Origin: SZUA-36 sp963774415
GTDB taxonomy: Bacteria > Pseudomonadota > Gammaproteobacteria > Xanthomonadales > SZUA-36
DNA: 64,000 nt
Reading direction: 5' to 3'
Assembly: GCA_963774415.1 (NCBI GenBank)
Contig: CAVZEU010000004.1
Location: 382,181 to 446,180, forward strand
Shown here piece by piece: positions 1-7,755 of this stretch; the first letter of the stretch is position 1; each line of letters begins with the position of its first letter. Below the pieces are notes generated by a model. That model ran no database searches. It was not told the origin of the DNA and worked only from the letters and a program-made list of their open reading frames with translations. The position numbers and the translations under genes are program-made.

Positions 1-432
1 GAGCAGGTGTCCCTTGCTGCGGGGCCAGTCGCCGGCCCTTACCGCGCGGTCGGATTGCGGTATGTGGCGCAGCGTCGCCAGCATCAGCCCGATCGTCATC
101 TCCACGACCGCGTCGACCGGCGCGTCGGGGGTCGAATAGACCGGGATTCGATGCCGTTTCGCTGCTTCCAGGTCGACGTTGTCGAGCCCGACCCCGAGAC
201 GCGAGATCACGCGCAGACCGGCGGCGTTGGCGATCACCTCGGCGGTCAGCGGTTCCACCCCCGCCAGCAGGCCGACCACCGGGGCGTCCAGCAGAGCGCC
301 GATTTCGGCCTCCGTCAGCTTGCGTCCGAACGGGTTCGTGGTGATCTCGAGGCCTGCCCCGCGCAGCAACTCGATCCCGGGATTGTTCTCCAGCTTGAAA
401 GACGAACTGGAGATGACGATTCTTGCTGACAT
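1..432 (-). CDS. D-isomer-specific 2-hydroxyacid dehydrogenase, N-terminal part (truncated by window edge)
   Basis: The first 144 residues read from an ATG at 432 and run off the window. They resemble the N-terminal substrate-binding half of the D-3-phosphoglycerate dehydrogenase/2-hydroxyacid dehydrogenase family, including the conserved stretch SRLGVGLDNVDLEAA and a following TPDAPVDAVVEMTIGLML segment that leads towards the NAD-binding domain. The Rossmann GxGxxG motif and catalytic Arg/Glu/His lie outside the window, so substrate cannot be judged. It is the third gene of a minus-strand set, 23 bp after an HpcH/HpaI aldolase, itself downstream of a CMP-Kdo-synthetase-like gene. I infer a role in making a precursor for a CMP-activated keto-acid sugar rather than in serine synthesis. 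Confidence 0.8.
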   Translation of the reverse strand, partial: MSARIVISSSSFKLENNPGIELLRGAGLEITTNPFGRKLTEAEIGALLDAPVVGLLAGVEPLTAEVIANAAGLRVISRLGVGLDNVDLEAAKRHRIPVYSTPDAPVDAVVEMTIGLMLATLRHIPQSDRAVRAGDWPRSKGHLL

Positions 433-455
433 CTCAGTATTTCCGCTATGGCCTG

Positions 456-1247
456 CTAGCGGCTGCCATGGCGGTCGCGGATGGATTCGAGGTCGTTGCG
501 GCAGACCGAATCCAGGATCCGGATATCGAGGGTGTAGCCGAGGAAACGGAAGCCGGCGCCGATCTGGCGGTCGAGTTCCTCCAGGTCGGGTTCGACCACG
601 TGAATGCCGCCCGGCCGGCCGAGTTCGAGCCCGGCCTTGCAGACCTCCTGGATCGCGGCCCTGACGTCCGGGTGCGAGGTTTCGCCGGGCATGCCCATCG
701 AAGCCGACAGGTCGTAGGGGCCGATGATGAACGCGTCGACGCCGTCGACCGCGAGGATCGATTCGATATTCCTGACGGCGTCGATGTGCTCGATCATGGC
801 GATGACGACCCCCTCCTCATTGAGCCATTGCTTGTAAGCGGCGAAGCCGGCGCCGTAACCCTGGGCGCGGGCCAGGCCAACGCCGCGCGTGCCCCTCGGC
901 GGGTAGTACGTGGCCCGCACGGCGGCCTCGGCGTCCGCGGCGGTCAAGATGAACGGGACCATGACGCCGCTGGCGCCCGCGTCCATCACGCGCTTGATCT
1001 GGTTGGGTTCATTGCTGGTCAGGCGGACGATGGCCGGGCAGCCGCTGGCGCCGATGACCTGGATCAGGGCCTGGATTTCCGCCAACTCGATGACACTGTG
1101 CTCGGCGTCTATGACCAGCCAGTCGAAGCCGGCGGCGGCCATGATTTCCGCGATCGACGGGTGTCCCAGCGTGACCCAGGACCCGATCGTCAGTTCATTC
1201 GCGGCCAGGCGCTGCTTCAGCGGTGTTCGCTCGTTGGCGGCTTGCAT
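456..1247 (-). CDS. HpcH/HpaI-type class II aldolase
   Basis: A 263-residue TIM-barrel aldolase of the HpcH/HpaI (citrate lyase-like) family. Visible hallmarks are GSWVTLGHP near the N-terminus, the metal/substrate region LVIDAEHS, ARAQGYG, and the metal-ligand region MIEHIDAVRNIESILAVDGVD followed by IGPYDLSASMG. Such enzymes reversibly cleave or form 2-keto-3-deoxy acids from pyruvate and an aldehyde with a divalent metal. ATG 1247 is chosen because GAGGAG lies about five bases upstream; a GTG at 1253 overlaps that ribosome site. It sits between a CMP-Kdo-synthetase-like gene and a 2-hydroxyacid dehydrogenase, which suggests synthesis of a keto-deoxy acid for surface glycan. The actual substrate is unknown. 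Confidence 0.88.
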   Translation of the reverse strand: MQAANERTPLKQRLAANELTIGSWVTLGHPSIAEIMAAAGFDWLVIDAEHSVIELAEIQALIQVIGASGCPAIVRLTSNEPNQIKRVMDAGASGVMVPFILTAADAEAAVRATYYPPRGTRGVGLARAQGYGAGFAAYKQWLNEEGVVIAMIEHIDAVRNIESILAVDGVDAFIIGPYDLSASMGMPGETSHPDVRAAIQEVCKAGLELGRPGGIHVVEPDLEELDRQIGAGFRFLGYTLDIRILDSVCRNDLESIRDRHGSR

Positions 1248-1295
1248 GTTCACTCCTCGGCCGGAAACAGGCTTGCACCCTGGCCCGGCGGTTAA

Positions 1296-2045
1296 TCAAT
1301 AACGTTCGACGAGCGGGTCGTCCCTGAGTTGCGCCTCGACGCGCCCGATGTCTTCGGGGCAGTCGACCGCCAGCGTATCGCGCCGGGTGGGGACCATGCG
1401 GACCGGCCGCCCGTGCTCCATCAGGCGCAGCATGTCGACCGATTCGTATGCTTCCAGCGGCGTCGGCGGCAGGCGCGTGTAGGTTTCCAGTTCGGAACGG
1501 GTGAAAACGATGATACACACCTGTTTGAGCACGCGCGTGGCCTCGAACCCCGCCTTGGCGAGCGTCGGTATCGGCGCCCGCGTCATGTACATGGCGTTGT
1601 CGTGGACATCCGTGACCACTTTGATGGTGTTGGGGTTGGCAAAGTCCTCGGGCGTATCGATCGCATGCGTCAGGTTGACGCAGCCGACGTCGGCGTCGCT
1701 GAGAAACGGGGCGATGGCGGCGTCGATCATGTCCGGGAATATCATCGGCTCATCGCCCTGCACCATGACGATGATGTCGGCCTCCAGTGCTTCCGCGGCC
1801 TCGGCGACCCGGTCACTGGCGCGCTCGTGCTTGTCCGAGGTCATGATCACCGGTGCGCCGAAGGACTCCGCGGCCGACCTGATCGCCTCGTCGCAGGTGG
1901 CGATGACGGTCGCATCGAGCCGCTCGCACATGGCCACGCGACGGTAGACGTGCTCGATCATGGGCCTGCCGAGTATCGGCGCCAGCGGTTTGCCCGGGAA
2001 GCGGCTGGAACCCATGCGGGCCGGTATGATGGCTACGATTTTCAT
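1296..2045 (-). CDS. CMP-Kdo synthetase-like cytidylyltransferase
   Basis: A 249-residue nucleotidyltransferase of the KdsB family. It begins IIPARMGSSRFPGKPL (nucleotide-binding loop) and contains VQGDEPMI and TIKVVTD, both typical of 3-deoxy-manno-octulosonate cytidylyltransferases. The SGTER stretch of standard KdsB reads ERASDR here, and the C-terminal half diverges, so this is probably a paralogue that activates Kdo or another 2-keto-3-deoxy acid with CTP. It is the first gene of a minus-strand set with an aldolase and a dehydrogenase, and is divergent from glycosyltransferase genes. It is far from the lpx cluster at 36-40 kb, which supports a role in a separate surface polymer. It could still be the sole KdsB of the cell. 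Confidence 0.85.
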   Translation of the reverse strand: MKIVAIIPARMGSSRFPGKPLAPILGRPMIEHVYRRVAMCERLDATVIATCDEAIRSAAESFGAPVIMTSDKHERASDRVAEAAEALEADIIVMVQGDEPMIFPDMIDAAIAPFLSDADVGCVNLTHAIDTPEDFANPNTIKVVTDVHDNAMYMTRAPIPTLAKAGFEATRVLKQVCIIVFTRSELETYTRLPPTPLEAYESVDMLRLMEHGRPVRMVPTRRDTLAVDCPEDIGRVEAQLRDDPLVERY

Positions 2046-2177
2046 GAAAAGTGTTGCTGCCTCGGAAAGCGTGCTCGTATGTGCATTTTACTGCGGCTGG
2101 CCAGGGCCGCATAGGGGCGCCGGTGCGGTATAATCAATCCGCCCTTCGCCTAATACCAAATGCAAAAGAAGGTTCAC

Positions 2178-3440
2178 GTGAAAGCACTCTTTTTCCTGCG
2201 CCATTATAACGATATCGACCACATCACGCCGGTGGTTCACAAGTGGATCGGGCGCGGTCATGTCTGTGACGTGGTGTTGCTCGGTGACCCCGGCTTCATG
2301 CAGGACTACCGGATCGTGTATCTGGCCTCGCTCGAGGGTGTGCGCGTGGCCCGGGCCGGGGACATCATGAGCCGCGGGCAGCTTTTCCGCATGCACGCGC
2401 AGCGCCTGTTGCTCGATCGCCACATCCGCGCGCTGGCGCCGGCGCTGACGCGGATCCTGGAGCGCTGGCTGGGAGAAGCGCAACGGCGGAGCTTCTGGCG
2501 GAAAATTGCCGAGCTGATGCTGCGGCGCACTTTTGCGGAGGGCGAAAAGGGTGTGGTCGCGTTCGACTGGATCAGCGCAAATTCGGTATTCCCGATCGAA
2601 TTCGTGCGCACGGTGGTCGAATCGGCGCGCGCGCGGGGCCTCGGAACGGTGTCGCTGCCGCACGGCGACAGCCCGCACTTCAATTACCTGGTCCGGGTCG
2701 AGGAACTCAGCATGGAGCCGCGGCTGAAATTCGCGCCGGCGAAAATGTTCGACAAGATCGTCGTGCCCAACGAATTGTGCGCGACGCGTTTCCGCCCGTT
2801 TGTCGAGGCAGCGCAAGTGGCCGTGCTGGGTTCGCCGCGCTACTGCGACGAATGGCTGGCGCAGCTGGATACGCTGCTGCCGCCGTCGCCGCTGCGCGCC
2901 GCGGGCGACAAGCTCAAGCTGGTGATGTTTCTGCGCAAGAGCGATTTTTCGATCTTCTGGGACGAGGTCGGCCGCGTGATCCGGATGCTGGCGGCGTTCG
3001 ACGGCGTCGAATTGATCATCAAGGCGCACACGCGCGGCGGCTGGCGCCAGCCGCTGTCTCGCGACCTCGGTTTGCGGCGGCTGGAAAACGTGCGCTTCGT
3101 GGCCGGGGAAATCCACTCGTCGCACTTGCTCGGCTGGGCTGACGCGATCATCGATATCGCGACCTCGGTCGCCTTCGAGGCCGTCAAGCTGAACAAACCG
3201 GTGCTGGCGGCCGACTACCTGCACGCGGGCACCTCCACCGTCGGCGCCTACCTGCCCGAGTGCGTCCTCAGTTGCCGCGATGACGCCTACACCAAGGTCG
3301 AGCGTTTTCTCGAACACGGTTGTGGCGAATTCTATGTCCCGGCCCACGTTGACGCGTTCCTGCAGGCGATCGTCGATGTGCCGGACCGCGATGTCCTGCC
3401 GCGTTACGCCGACCTGCTGGAATCCTTGGTCGCACCCTGA
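2178..3440 (+). CDS. putative GT-B-like surface-polysaccharide glycosyltransferase
   Basis: I do not recognise a named family with certainty. The protein of 420 residues has an N-terminal alpha/beta half (KALFFLRHYNDIDHITPVVHKW), a central SLPHGDSPHFNY segment and a C-terminal half with LKLVMFLRKSDFSIFW, ELIIKAHTRGG and a DAIIDIATSVAFEAVKLNKPVL loop. That layout resembles the GT-B fold of CDP-glycerol transferases, UDP-GlcNAc epimerases and Kdo transferases. There is no signal peptide or membrane segment, so it is probably cytoplasmic or peripheral. GTG 2178 is preferred because AGAAGG lies seven bases upstream; ATG 2160 lacks a ribosome site. It is the first gene of a plus-strand polysaccharide operon. 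Confidence 0.7.
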   Translation: MKALFFLRHYNDIDHITPVVHKWIGRGHVCDVVLLGDPGFMQDYRIVYLASLEGVRVARAGDIMSRGQLFRMHAQRLLLDRHIRALAPALTRILERWLGEAQRRSFWRKIAELMLRRTFAEGEKGVVAFDWISANSVFPIEFVRTVVESARARGLGTVSLPHGDSPHFNYLVRVEELSMEPRLKFAPAKMFDKIVVPNELCATRFRPFVEAAQVAVLGSPRYCDEWLAQLDTLLPPSPLRAAGDKLKLVMFLRKSDFSIFWDEVGRVIRMLAAFDGVELIIKAHTRGGWRQPLSRDLGLRRLENVRFVAGEIHSSHLLGWADAIIDIATSVAFEAVKLNKPVLAADYLHAGTSTVGAYLPECVLSCRDDAYTKVERFLEHGCGEFYVPAHVDAFLQAIVDVPDRDVLPRYADLLESLVAP

Positions 3441-3504
3441 AAACACTGTAAAATTCACGATTCCAAGACCTTACGGTCTGTTTCGACAGGTTTAACACGC
3501 AACT

Positions 3505-5991
3505 ATGGCTTTTCTGACCCAACGCTTCGTCCAGTCGGCCCTGAAGACACCGGCCGCCATCCGCAAGACGCAGCTCTGGGATGCGCCCGATCTGGTGACG
3601 CTGCCGGTACGGGACGGCGTCGAGCCCTGCGGCAAGCCGGCCGTGAGAATTTTTCTCGGTACCGAGCCCGCGCAGTACAAGGCGGAGCGGATATTCATCT
3701 GGTCGATCGAGCAGGTGCGCGATCCCGCGCGTGTCTACGAGATTTACCTGATGAAGAACCTGAAAGGTTTCGATCCCAGGTTCTGGCTCACCGGTTTTAC
3801 CAATTATCGCTTTGCGATCCCGCATTTTGCCGGCGGCCGCGGCCGCGCGATCTTCAACGACGTGGACCAGATCTACCTGAAGGATCCGGCGGAATTGTTC
3901 GATCTGCCGATGAATGGCCACGGTTACCTCGCGATCGACGCGGGGGACATCTCGGTGGCCCTGCTCGACTGCGAGAAAATGGCGCGGATCTGGAGCCTGG
4001 AAGACGCTCGCGCGCGGCCGAAAAACGAGCTGCTGGCGCGGGCGAAAAACGCCCCCGGCCTATGGGGCAGGCTCGATGGCGGCTGGAATGCCCGCGACCG
4101 GGAATTCGTCGAGGGCGAGTCCGGTGTCTTGCACTATACCGCCCTGCACCGCCAGCCGTGGCATCCGTTCCCGCGGCTATTCGCCTACCAGAAGAACCCG
4201 CACGGCGATGTTTGGTACCGGCTCGAGGATGCCGCCAACGAAGCCGGCTTCCGCGTTTTCAGCGCGGCGCATCCGAGCCAGGGGTTTCGCGCCCTGCGCG
4301 GCCAGTTGAGCACAGGCCAGGCCAACGCCTCGCGAAGCGGGAAGGAAAAGGCGGCGCCGGGCCGGGAAAGCACCGACGTGGCCGCTTTGCTGCAGGAATG
4401 CCGCGCGCAGAGCCTGCTGCATTGCCGCATCAAGAGCTACGCCGGGACCAGCGCGGTGCCGATTGCCGACACCCTGGATACGATCCGGCACCTGGACCCG
4501 GTGACGGAGCAGGACGCCGTGGCCGAATTGTCGTCGCAGGACTTCGACGCCGTGGTCTGCGAAGACCTGCTCGAATGTATCCCGGACGACGACATGCCGT
4601 GGCTGCTCGAGCAGCTGTTTACCTTCGCCGGGCGGCTGTTGTACTGCCGCGTCGACGAAGCCCCGGCGCGGGCGAGGCGGGCCGGCATGCCCGGGCAGCG
4701 CCCGTGGCAGCGGACCCGGGAATGGTGGCATTACCAGTTCGAGACCGTCGCGCGTCACCACCCGCACGTGCGCTGGCGCGTCCGTTTCGTCAAGCGCGGG
4801 CTGCGCGCGCGCGGGCCGTCGATCATCGAAGGCAACGAGACCCGGCAGCGGGATGTGCGCGTCTGGGCGCTCAGCAGCGCCAAGCTCGGCCACAGCAGCC
4901 AGACCAACGCGCTGGCGGAGATGATCGGCTGGCCGTACGAGAAAAAGCAGATCCGCCAGTCCTTCCTGAGCCAGTTGCCGGTGCTGCTGGGCCTGCCGCC
5001 GGGCCGTATCGGGCCCTGCCGGCCGCCATGGCCCGACGTGGTCATCGGCTGCGGCTGGTGGCCCAGTTACGTGGCGCGCTGGATCCGCGCGCGCAGCGGC
5101 GGCCGCACGCGGCTGTTGCTGGCCGGTCGCAAGAGCGGCGGGGTCCGCAACACCACCGACATCATCGTCTGTTGCGAGCATTACCACCTGCCCGCGCACC
5201 GGCGCCGTATCGAGACGCTGCTGCCGGTGCACCCGCTTTCGGGGCACAAACTGGACGAAGTGCGTGAGCGCACTCAAGGGCAGTATGCCGATGCGAAGAG
5301 GCCGCGGGTCGCGCTGCTGGTCGGAGGCGATTCCCAGCAGCACGCGTTCTCGGCCGAAGATGCCGCGGCGATGGGCAAAAAGGTCATGGCCCAGGTCAGA
5401 CAGGCGGGCGGTTCGCTGTTCGTGGTGACCGCGCGGCGCACCAGCGCCGAAGCCGCCAAGGCGCTGGAAAAGACGCTGGCCGGCGAGGCCGCGGTGCACG
5501 TCTGGACCCCGGGTGATATTCACAACCCGTACCTGGAATACCTCGCCAACGCGGACATCATCGTGGTGACCGGGGAGAGCGAATCGATGCTTACCGACGC
5601 CATCGCGACCCACAAGCCGGTGTACATCTACCCCTTGCGAAAACGCCGGCTGGAGCCGGTAATGGCGCTGGGCCAGTGGCTGTGGCAGCGCTCCTCGCGG
5701 CGGCCCCGGAACCGCCGCGGCACCGAGCGTCCGCAACAGGGCTTCGAGTACCTGTGCGCACGCCTGCTGCAGCTGGAATGGGTCGTGCCGCCGCGGGACA
5801 TCGAAGGCTTGCACCGGCGCATGGTCGAGTTGGGTTACGCTGAGATGTTCGGCGATTCACTGCAAGCGATGCCCGTGAAGAACAAGTACGAGCAGGCGGA
5901 CCTCGGCGGGCGTTTGCGCCGCATGCTCGAGCAGCCCGAGCACGAGATCGAAGACACGCCGGCGCAAGCCGGCGGCCGGCAGCACGCCTGA
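3505..5991 (+). CDS. trimodular fusion: GT-A-like glycosyltransferase + methyltransferase-like + ELM1-like domain
   Basis: An 828-residue protein with three visible modules. Residues 1 to about 270 look like a small GT-A transferase, with AIFNDVDQIYL placing a DxD motif at D119-D121. Residues about 290-430 resemble a degenerate SAM methyltransferase (FDAVVCEDLLECIPDDD, then LLYCRVDE) with no clear glycine-rich loop. From about residue 450 (VWALSSAKLGHSSQTNALAE) the protein matches the mitochondrial-fission-ELM1/DUF1022 family, a GT-B-like fold, including LVGGDSQQHAFS and VVTGESESMLTDA. It overlaps the next gene by one base (TGATG). I infer two sugar-transfer activities in one chain for the local surface glycan; a function in fission is not implied in bacteria. 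Confidence 0.75.
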   Translation: MAFLTQRFVQSALKTPAAIRKTQLWDAPDLVTLPVRDGVEPCGKPAVRIFLGTEPAQYKAERIFIWSIEQVRDPARVYEIYLMKNLKGFDPRFWLTGFTNYRFAIPHFAGGRGRAIFNDVDQIYLKDPAELFDLPMNGHGYLAIDAGDISVALLDCEKMARIWSLEDARARPKNELLARAKNAPGLWGRLDGGWNARDREFVEGESGVLHYTALHRQPWHPFPRLFAYQKNPHGDVWYRLEDAANEAGFRVFSAAHPSQGFRALRGQLSTGQANASRSGKEKAAPGRESTDVAALLQECRAQSLLHCRIKSYAGTSAVPIADTLDTIRHLDPVTEQDAVAELSSQDFDAVVCEDLLECIPDDDMPWLLEQLFTFAGRLLYCRVDEAPARARRAGMPGQRPWQRTREWWHYQFETVARHHPHVRWRVRFVKRGLRARGPSIIEGNETRQRDVRVWALSSAKLGHSSQTNALAEMIGWPYEKKQIRQSFLSQLPVLLGLPPGRIGPCRPPWPDVVIGCGWWPSYVARWIRARSGGRTRLLLAGRKSGGVRNTTDIIVCCEHYHLPAHRRRIETLLPVHPLSGHKLDEVRERTQGQYADAKRPRVALLVGGDSQQHAFSAEDAAAMGKKVMAQVRQAGGSLFVVTARRTSAEAAKALEKTLAGEAAVHVWTPGDIHNPYLEYLANADIIVVTGESESMLTDAIATHKPVYIYPLRKRRLEPVMALGQWLWQRSSRRPRNRRGTERPQQGFEYLCARLLQLEWVVPPRDIEGLHRRMVELGYAEMFGDSLQAMPVKNKYEQADLGGRLRRMLEQPEHEIEDTPAQAGGRQHA

Positions 5992-6701
5992 TGCAATACC
6001 TTGACACAGAAAAGCTGAACGCGATCGACAGCGAGGCGTTCCTCGCGGTCAAACCCTATCCGTTCATCAATCCGGCCGGGGCGCTGACCGGGGCGGGCTA
6101 CCAGCGGCTGATCGAAAACCTGCCGCCGCTCGAGGTGATGCAGCCGAGCTTCGGCCGCAAGCGTTCGCACGGCCAGGTATCGCACGACCGTTACCTGCTC
6201 GAATACAGCGAGGACCTCGATACCGTAGCGCCCGTCTGGCACGAATTCGTCGCCGAACTGCACGGCCCCGAATACACCCGCTTCCTGCAGCGCATGTACC
6301 AGCGCAAACGGCTGCGCATCAATATGCACTGGCATTACGCGCCCAGGGGCTGCTCCGTGTCGCCGCACTGCGACGCGCAGCACAAGCTCGGTTCGCATAT
6401 CTTTTACCTCAACACCGAGGATGACTGGAACCCGGAGTGGGGTGGGCAGACGCTGATCCTCGATGACAACGGCCGGTTCGAGACCAACTCGGCGCCCGCG
6501 TTCGAGGACTTCGACCGCGAACTCGCCAGCGAATGCGTCGGCAACGTCAGCACGCTGTTCGCGCGCCGCGACCGCTCCTGGCACGGCGTGCGCGAGCTGA
6601 CCTGCCCGGAAGGCAGGCTGCGCAAGGTCTTCATCGTCGTGGTCAACCACCCGCTGCTGTACGCCGGGCGCCAGGTCCTGAACCGGATCAAGAACAAGTA
6701 A
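5991..6701 (+). CDS. 2-oxoglutarate/Fe(II)-dependent oxygenase-like protein
   Basis: A 236-residue soluble protein with the double-stranded beta-helix signature of 2OG-Fe(II) dioxygenases. H126 and D128 in SPHCDAQHKLGSHIFYLN form the HxD iron ligands, followed by WNPEWGGQTLILD, H198 in SWHGV as the distal iron ligand, and an Arg in RKVFIVVV for 2-oxoglutarate. Similar proteins occur in polysaccharide loci, where they may hydroxylate a sugar, lipid or protein substrate. Its ATG overlaps the stop of the upstream fusion glycosyltransferase, so the two are translationally coupled. The substrate is unknown; hydroxylation of a glycan component is the simplest inference from context. Confidence 0.82.
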   Translation: MQYLDTEKLNAIDSEAFLAVKPYPFINPAGALTGAGYQRLIENLPPLEVMQPSFGRKRSHGQVSHDRYLLEYSEDLDTVAPVWHEFVAELHGPEYTRFLQRMYQRKRLRINMHWHYAPRGCSVSPHCDAQHKLGSHIFYLNTEDDWNPEWGGQTLILDDNGRFETNSAPAFEDFDRELASECVGNVSTLFARRDRSWHGVRELTCPEGRLRKVFIVVVNHPLLYAGRQVLNRIKNK

Positions 6702-6741
6702 AGCCTGCGGCACCTGGCAGGCCGCTGCAACGGAAAATATT

Positions 6742-7755
6742 TTGTCCAACACGGTGAACGACGAAGCTACGACAGGGGGCGGGCCCGGCACAGGACCGCG
6801 CCAGCGCGCGGTGCTGGTGCTGGGCGCCGGCCGCAGCGGCACCAGCATCGTCACCCGCGCCGCGCAGGCCATCGGGATCGAACTGGGCGACGACTTCAAA
6901 CCGCCGTCACGCAAGAACCCGACCGGCTTTTTCGAGGACAAGGAACTGCTGCGGCTGAGCAAGAAGCTGCGCCGCGCGCTCGGCCTGCGTCCGGACAGCC
7001 TGCGCCTTGTCGACGAGGCGGTCTGGGACGGCCTGCTGGTCAGACCCTTTTATGCCGAATTCGCCGCCGCCATCGAAACCCGCTTCGGCGCGGCGGCGGT
7101 GTGGGGCTTCAAGTACGCGCGCACGATGCGCCTGCTGCCGTTCTGGGTGCGCCTGTTCGATGCGATGGATATCGAGCCGAGCTACGTCATGCCGGTGCGC
7201 AACCCGCTGAGCGTGGCCCGCTCGCGCGCGCAGCTGGACGCCCAGCGCGGCGAGCAGGAAAACAGCGATCTCGAATGGCTGGTCAACGTGGTGCCGTATT
7301 TTCACCTGGTGCGCGACCGGCGCCTGGTGGTGGTCGACTACGACCGGCTGATGGCCGGCCCCGAGGCGGCGCTGCAAAGAATGGCCGCCGGTCTCGACCT
7401 GCCGCTGGACGATGCCTGCCGCGAGGGCATCGACGAGTTCTGCACCCAGTTCCTGCGCCCCGGATTGCGCCATACCCGCTTCGGCATCGACGAACTGATG
7501 CGCGATGAGCGTATCAACCCGCTGCTGCGCGAGGCCTATTGCCTGCTCGACCGCCTCGCCGCCGATGAACTGGATAGCAGCAGCGAGGAGTTGTGGCAGG
7601 CTTGGGCCAGCATCCGTGGCAGGCTGGAGGCGCTGCGCCCGCTGCTGGCGAGGTTCGACTGGCTGGCCGGTGAACTGCGCCGCGCGCGCTGGAACCCGCT
7701 GAGCCCGCTGCCGGCGGCGCGAGCGCTCGTGCGGCAACTGATGAGCAAGTTGTAA
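6742..7755 (+). CDS. sulfotransferase-family protein
   Basis: A 337-residue protein with an N-terminal P-loop-like PAPS-binding motif (VLVLGAGRSGTS, residues 25-35), FKPPSRKNPTGFFED, and the VMPVRNPLSVARSRA segment that corresponds to the 3'-phosphate-binding Arg/Ser region. This pattern is that of the bacterial sulfotransferase-like family found in capsule and exopolysaccharide loci, which uses PAPS to sulfate sugars; some members are only P-loop relatives. The start is TTG 6742, after CGGAAAA; a GTG four codons downstream is an alternative. It lies between the 2OG oxygenase and a flippase and overlaps the latter by one base, which implies tailoring of the same polymer. Confidence 0.8.
   Translation: MSNTVNDEATTGGGPGTGPRQRAVLVLGAGRSGTSIVTRAAQAIGIELGDDFKPPSRKNPTGFFEDKELLRLSKKLRRALGLRPDSLRLVDEAVWDGLLVRPFYAEFAAAIETRFGAAAVWGFKYARTMRLLPFWVRLFDAMDIEPSYVMPVRNPLSVARSRAQLDAQRGEQENSDLEWLVNVVPYFHLVRDRRLVVVDYDRLMAGPEAALQRMAAGLDLPLDDACREGIDEFCTQFLRPGLRHTRFGIDELMRDERINPLLREAYCLLDRLAADELDSSSEELWQAWASIRGRLEALRPLLARFDWLAGELRRARWNPLSPLPAARALVRQLMSKL

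Noticed and set aside
4177..5814. 545-codon minus-strand frame opposite the ELM1 fusion gene
   Set aside because: No recognisable domain and it lies wholly within a gene with clear domain matches.
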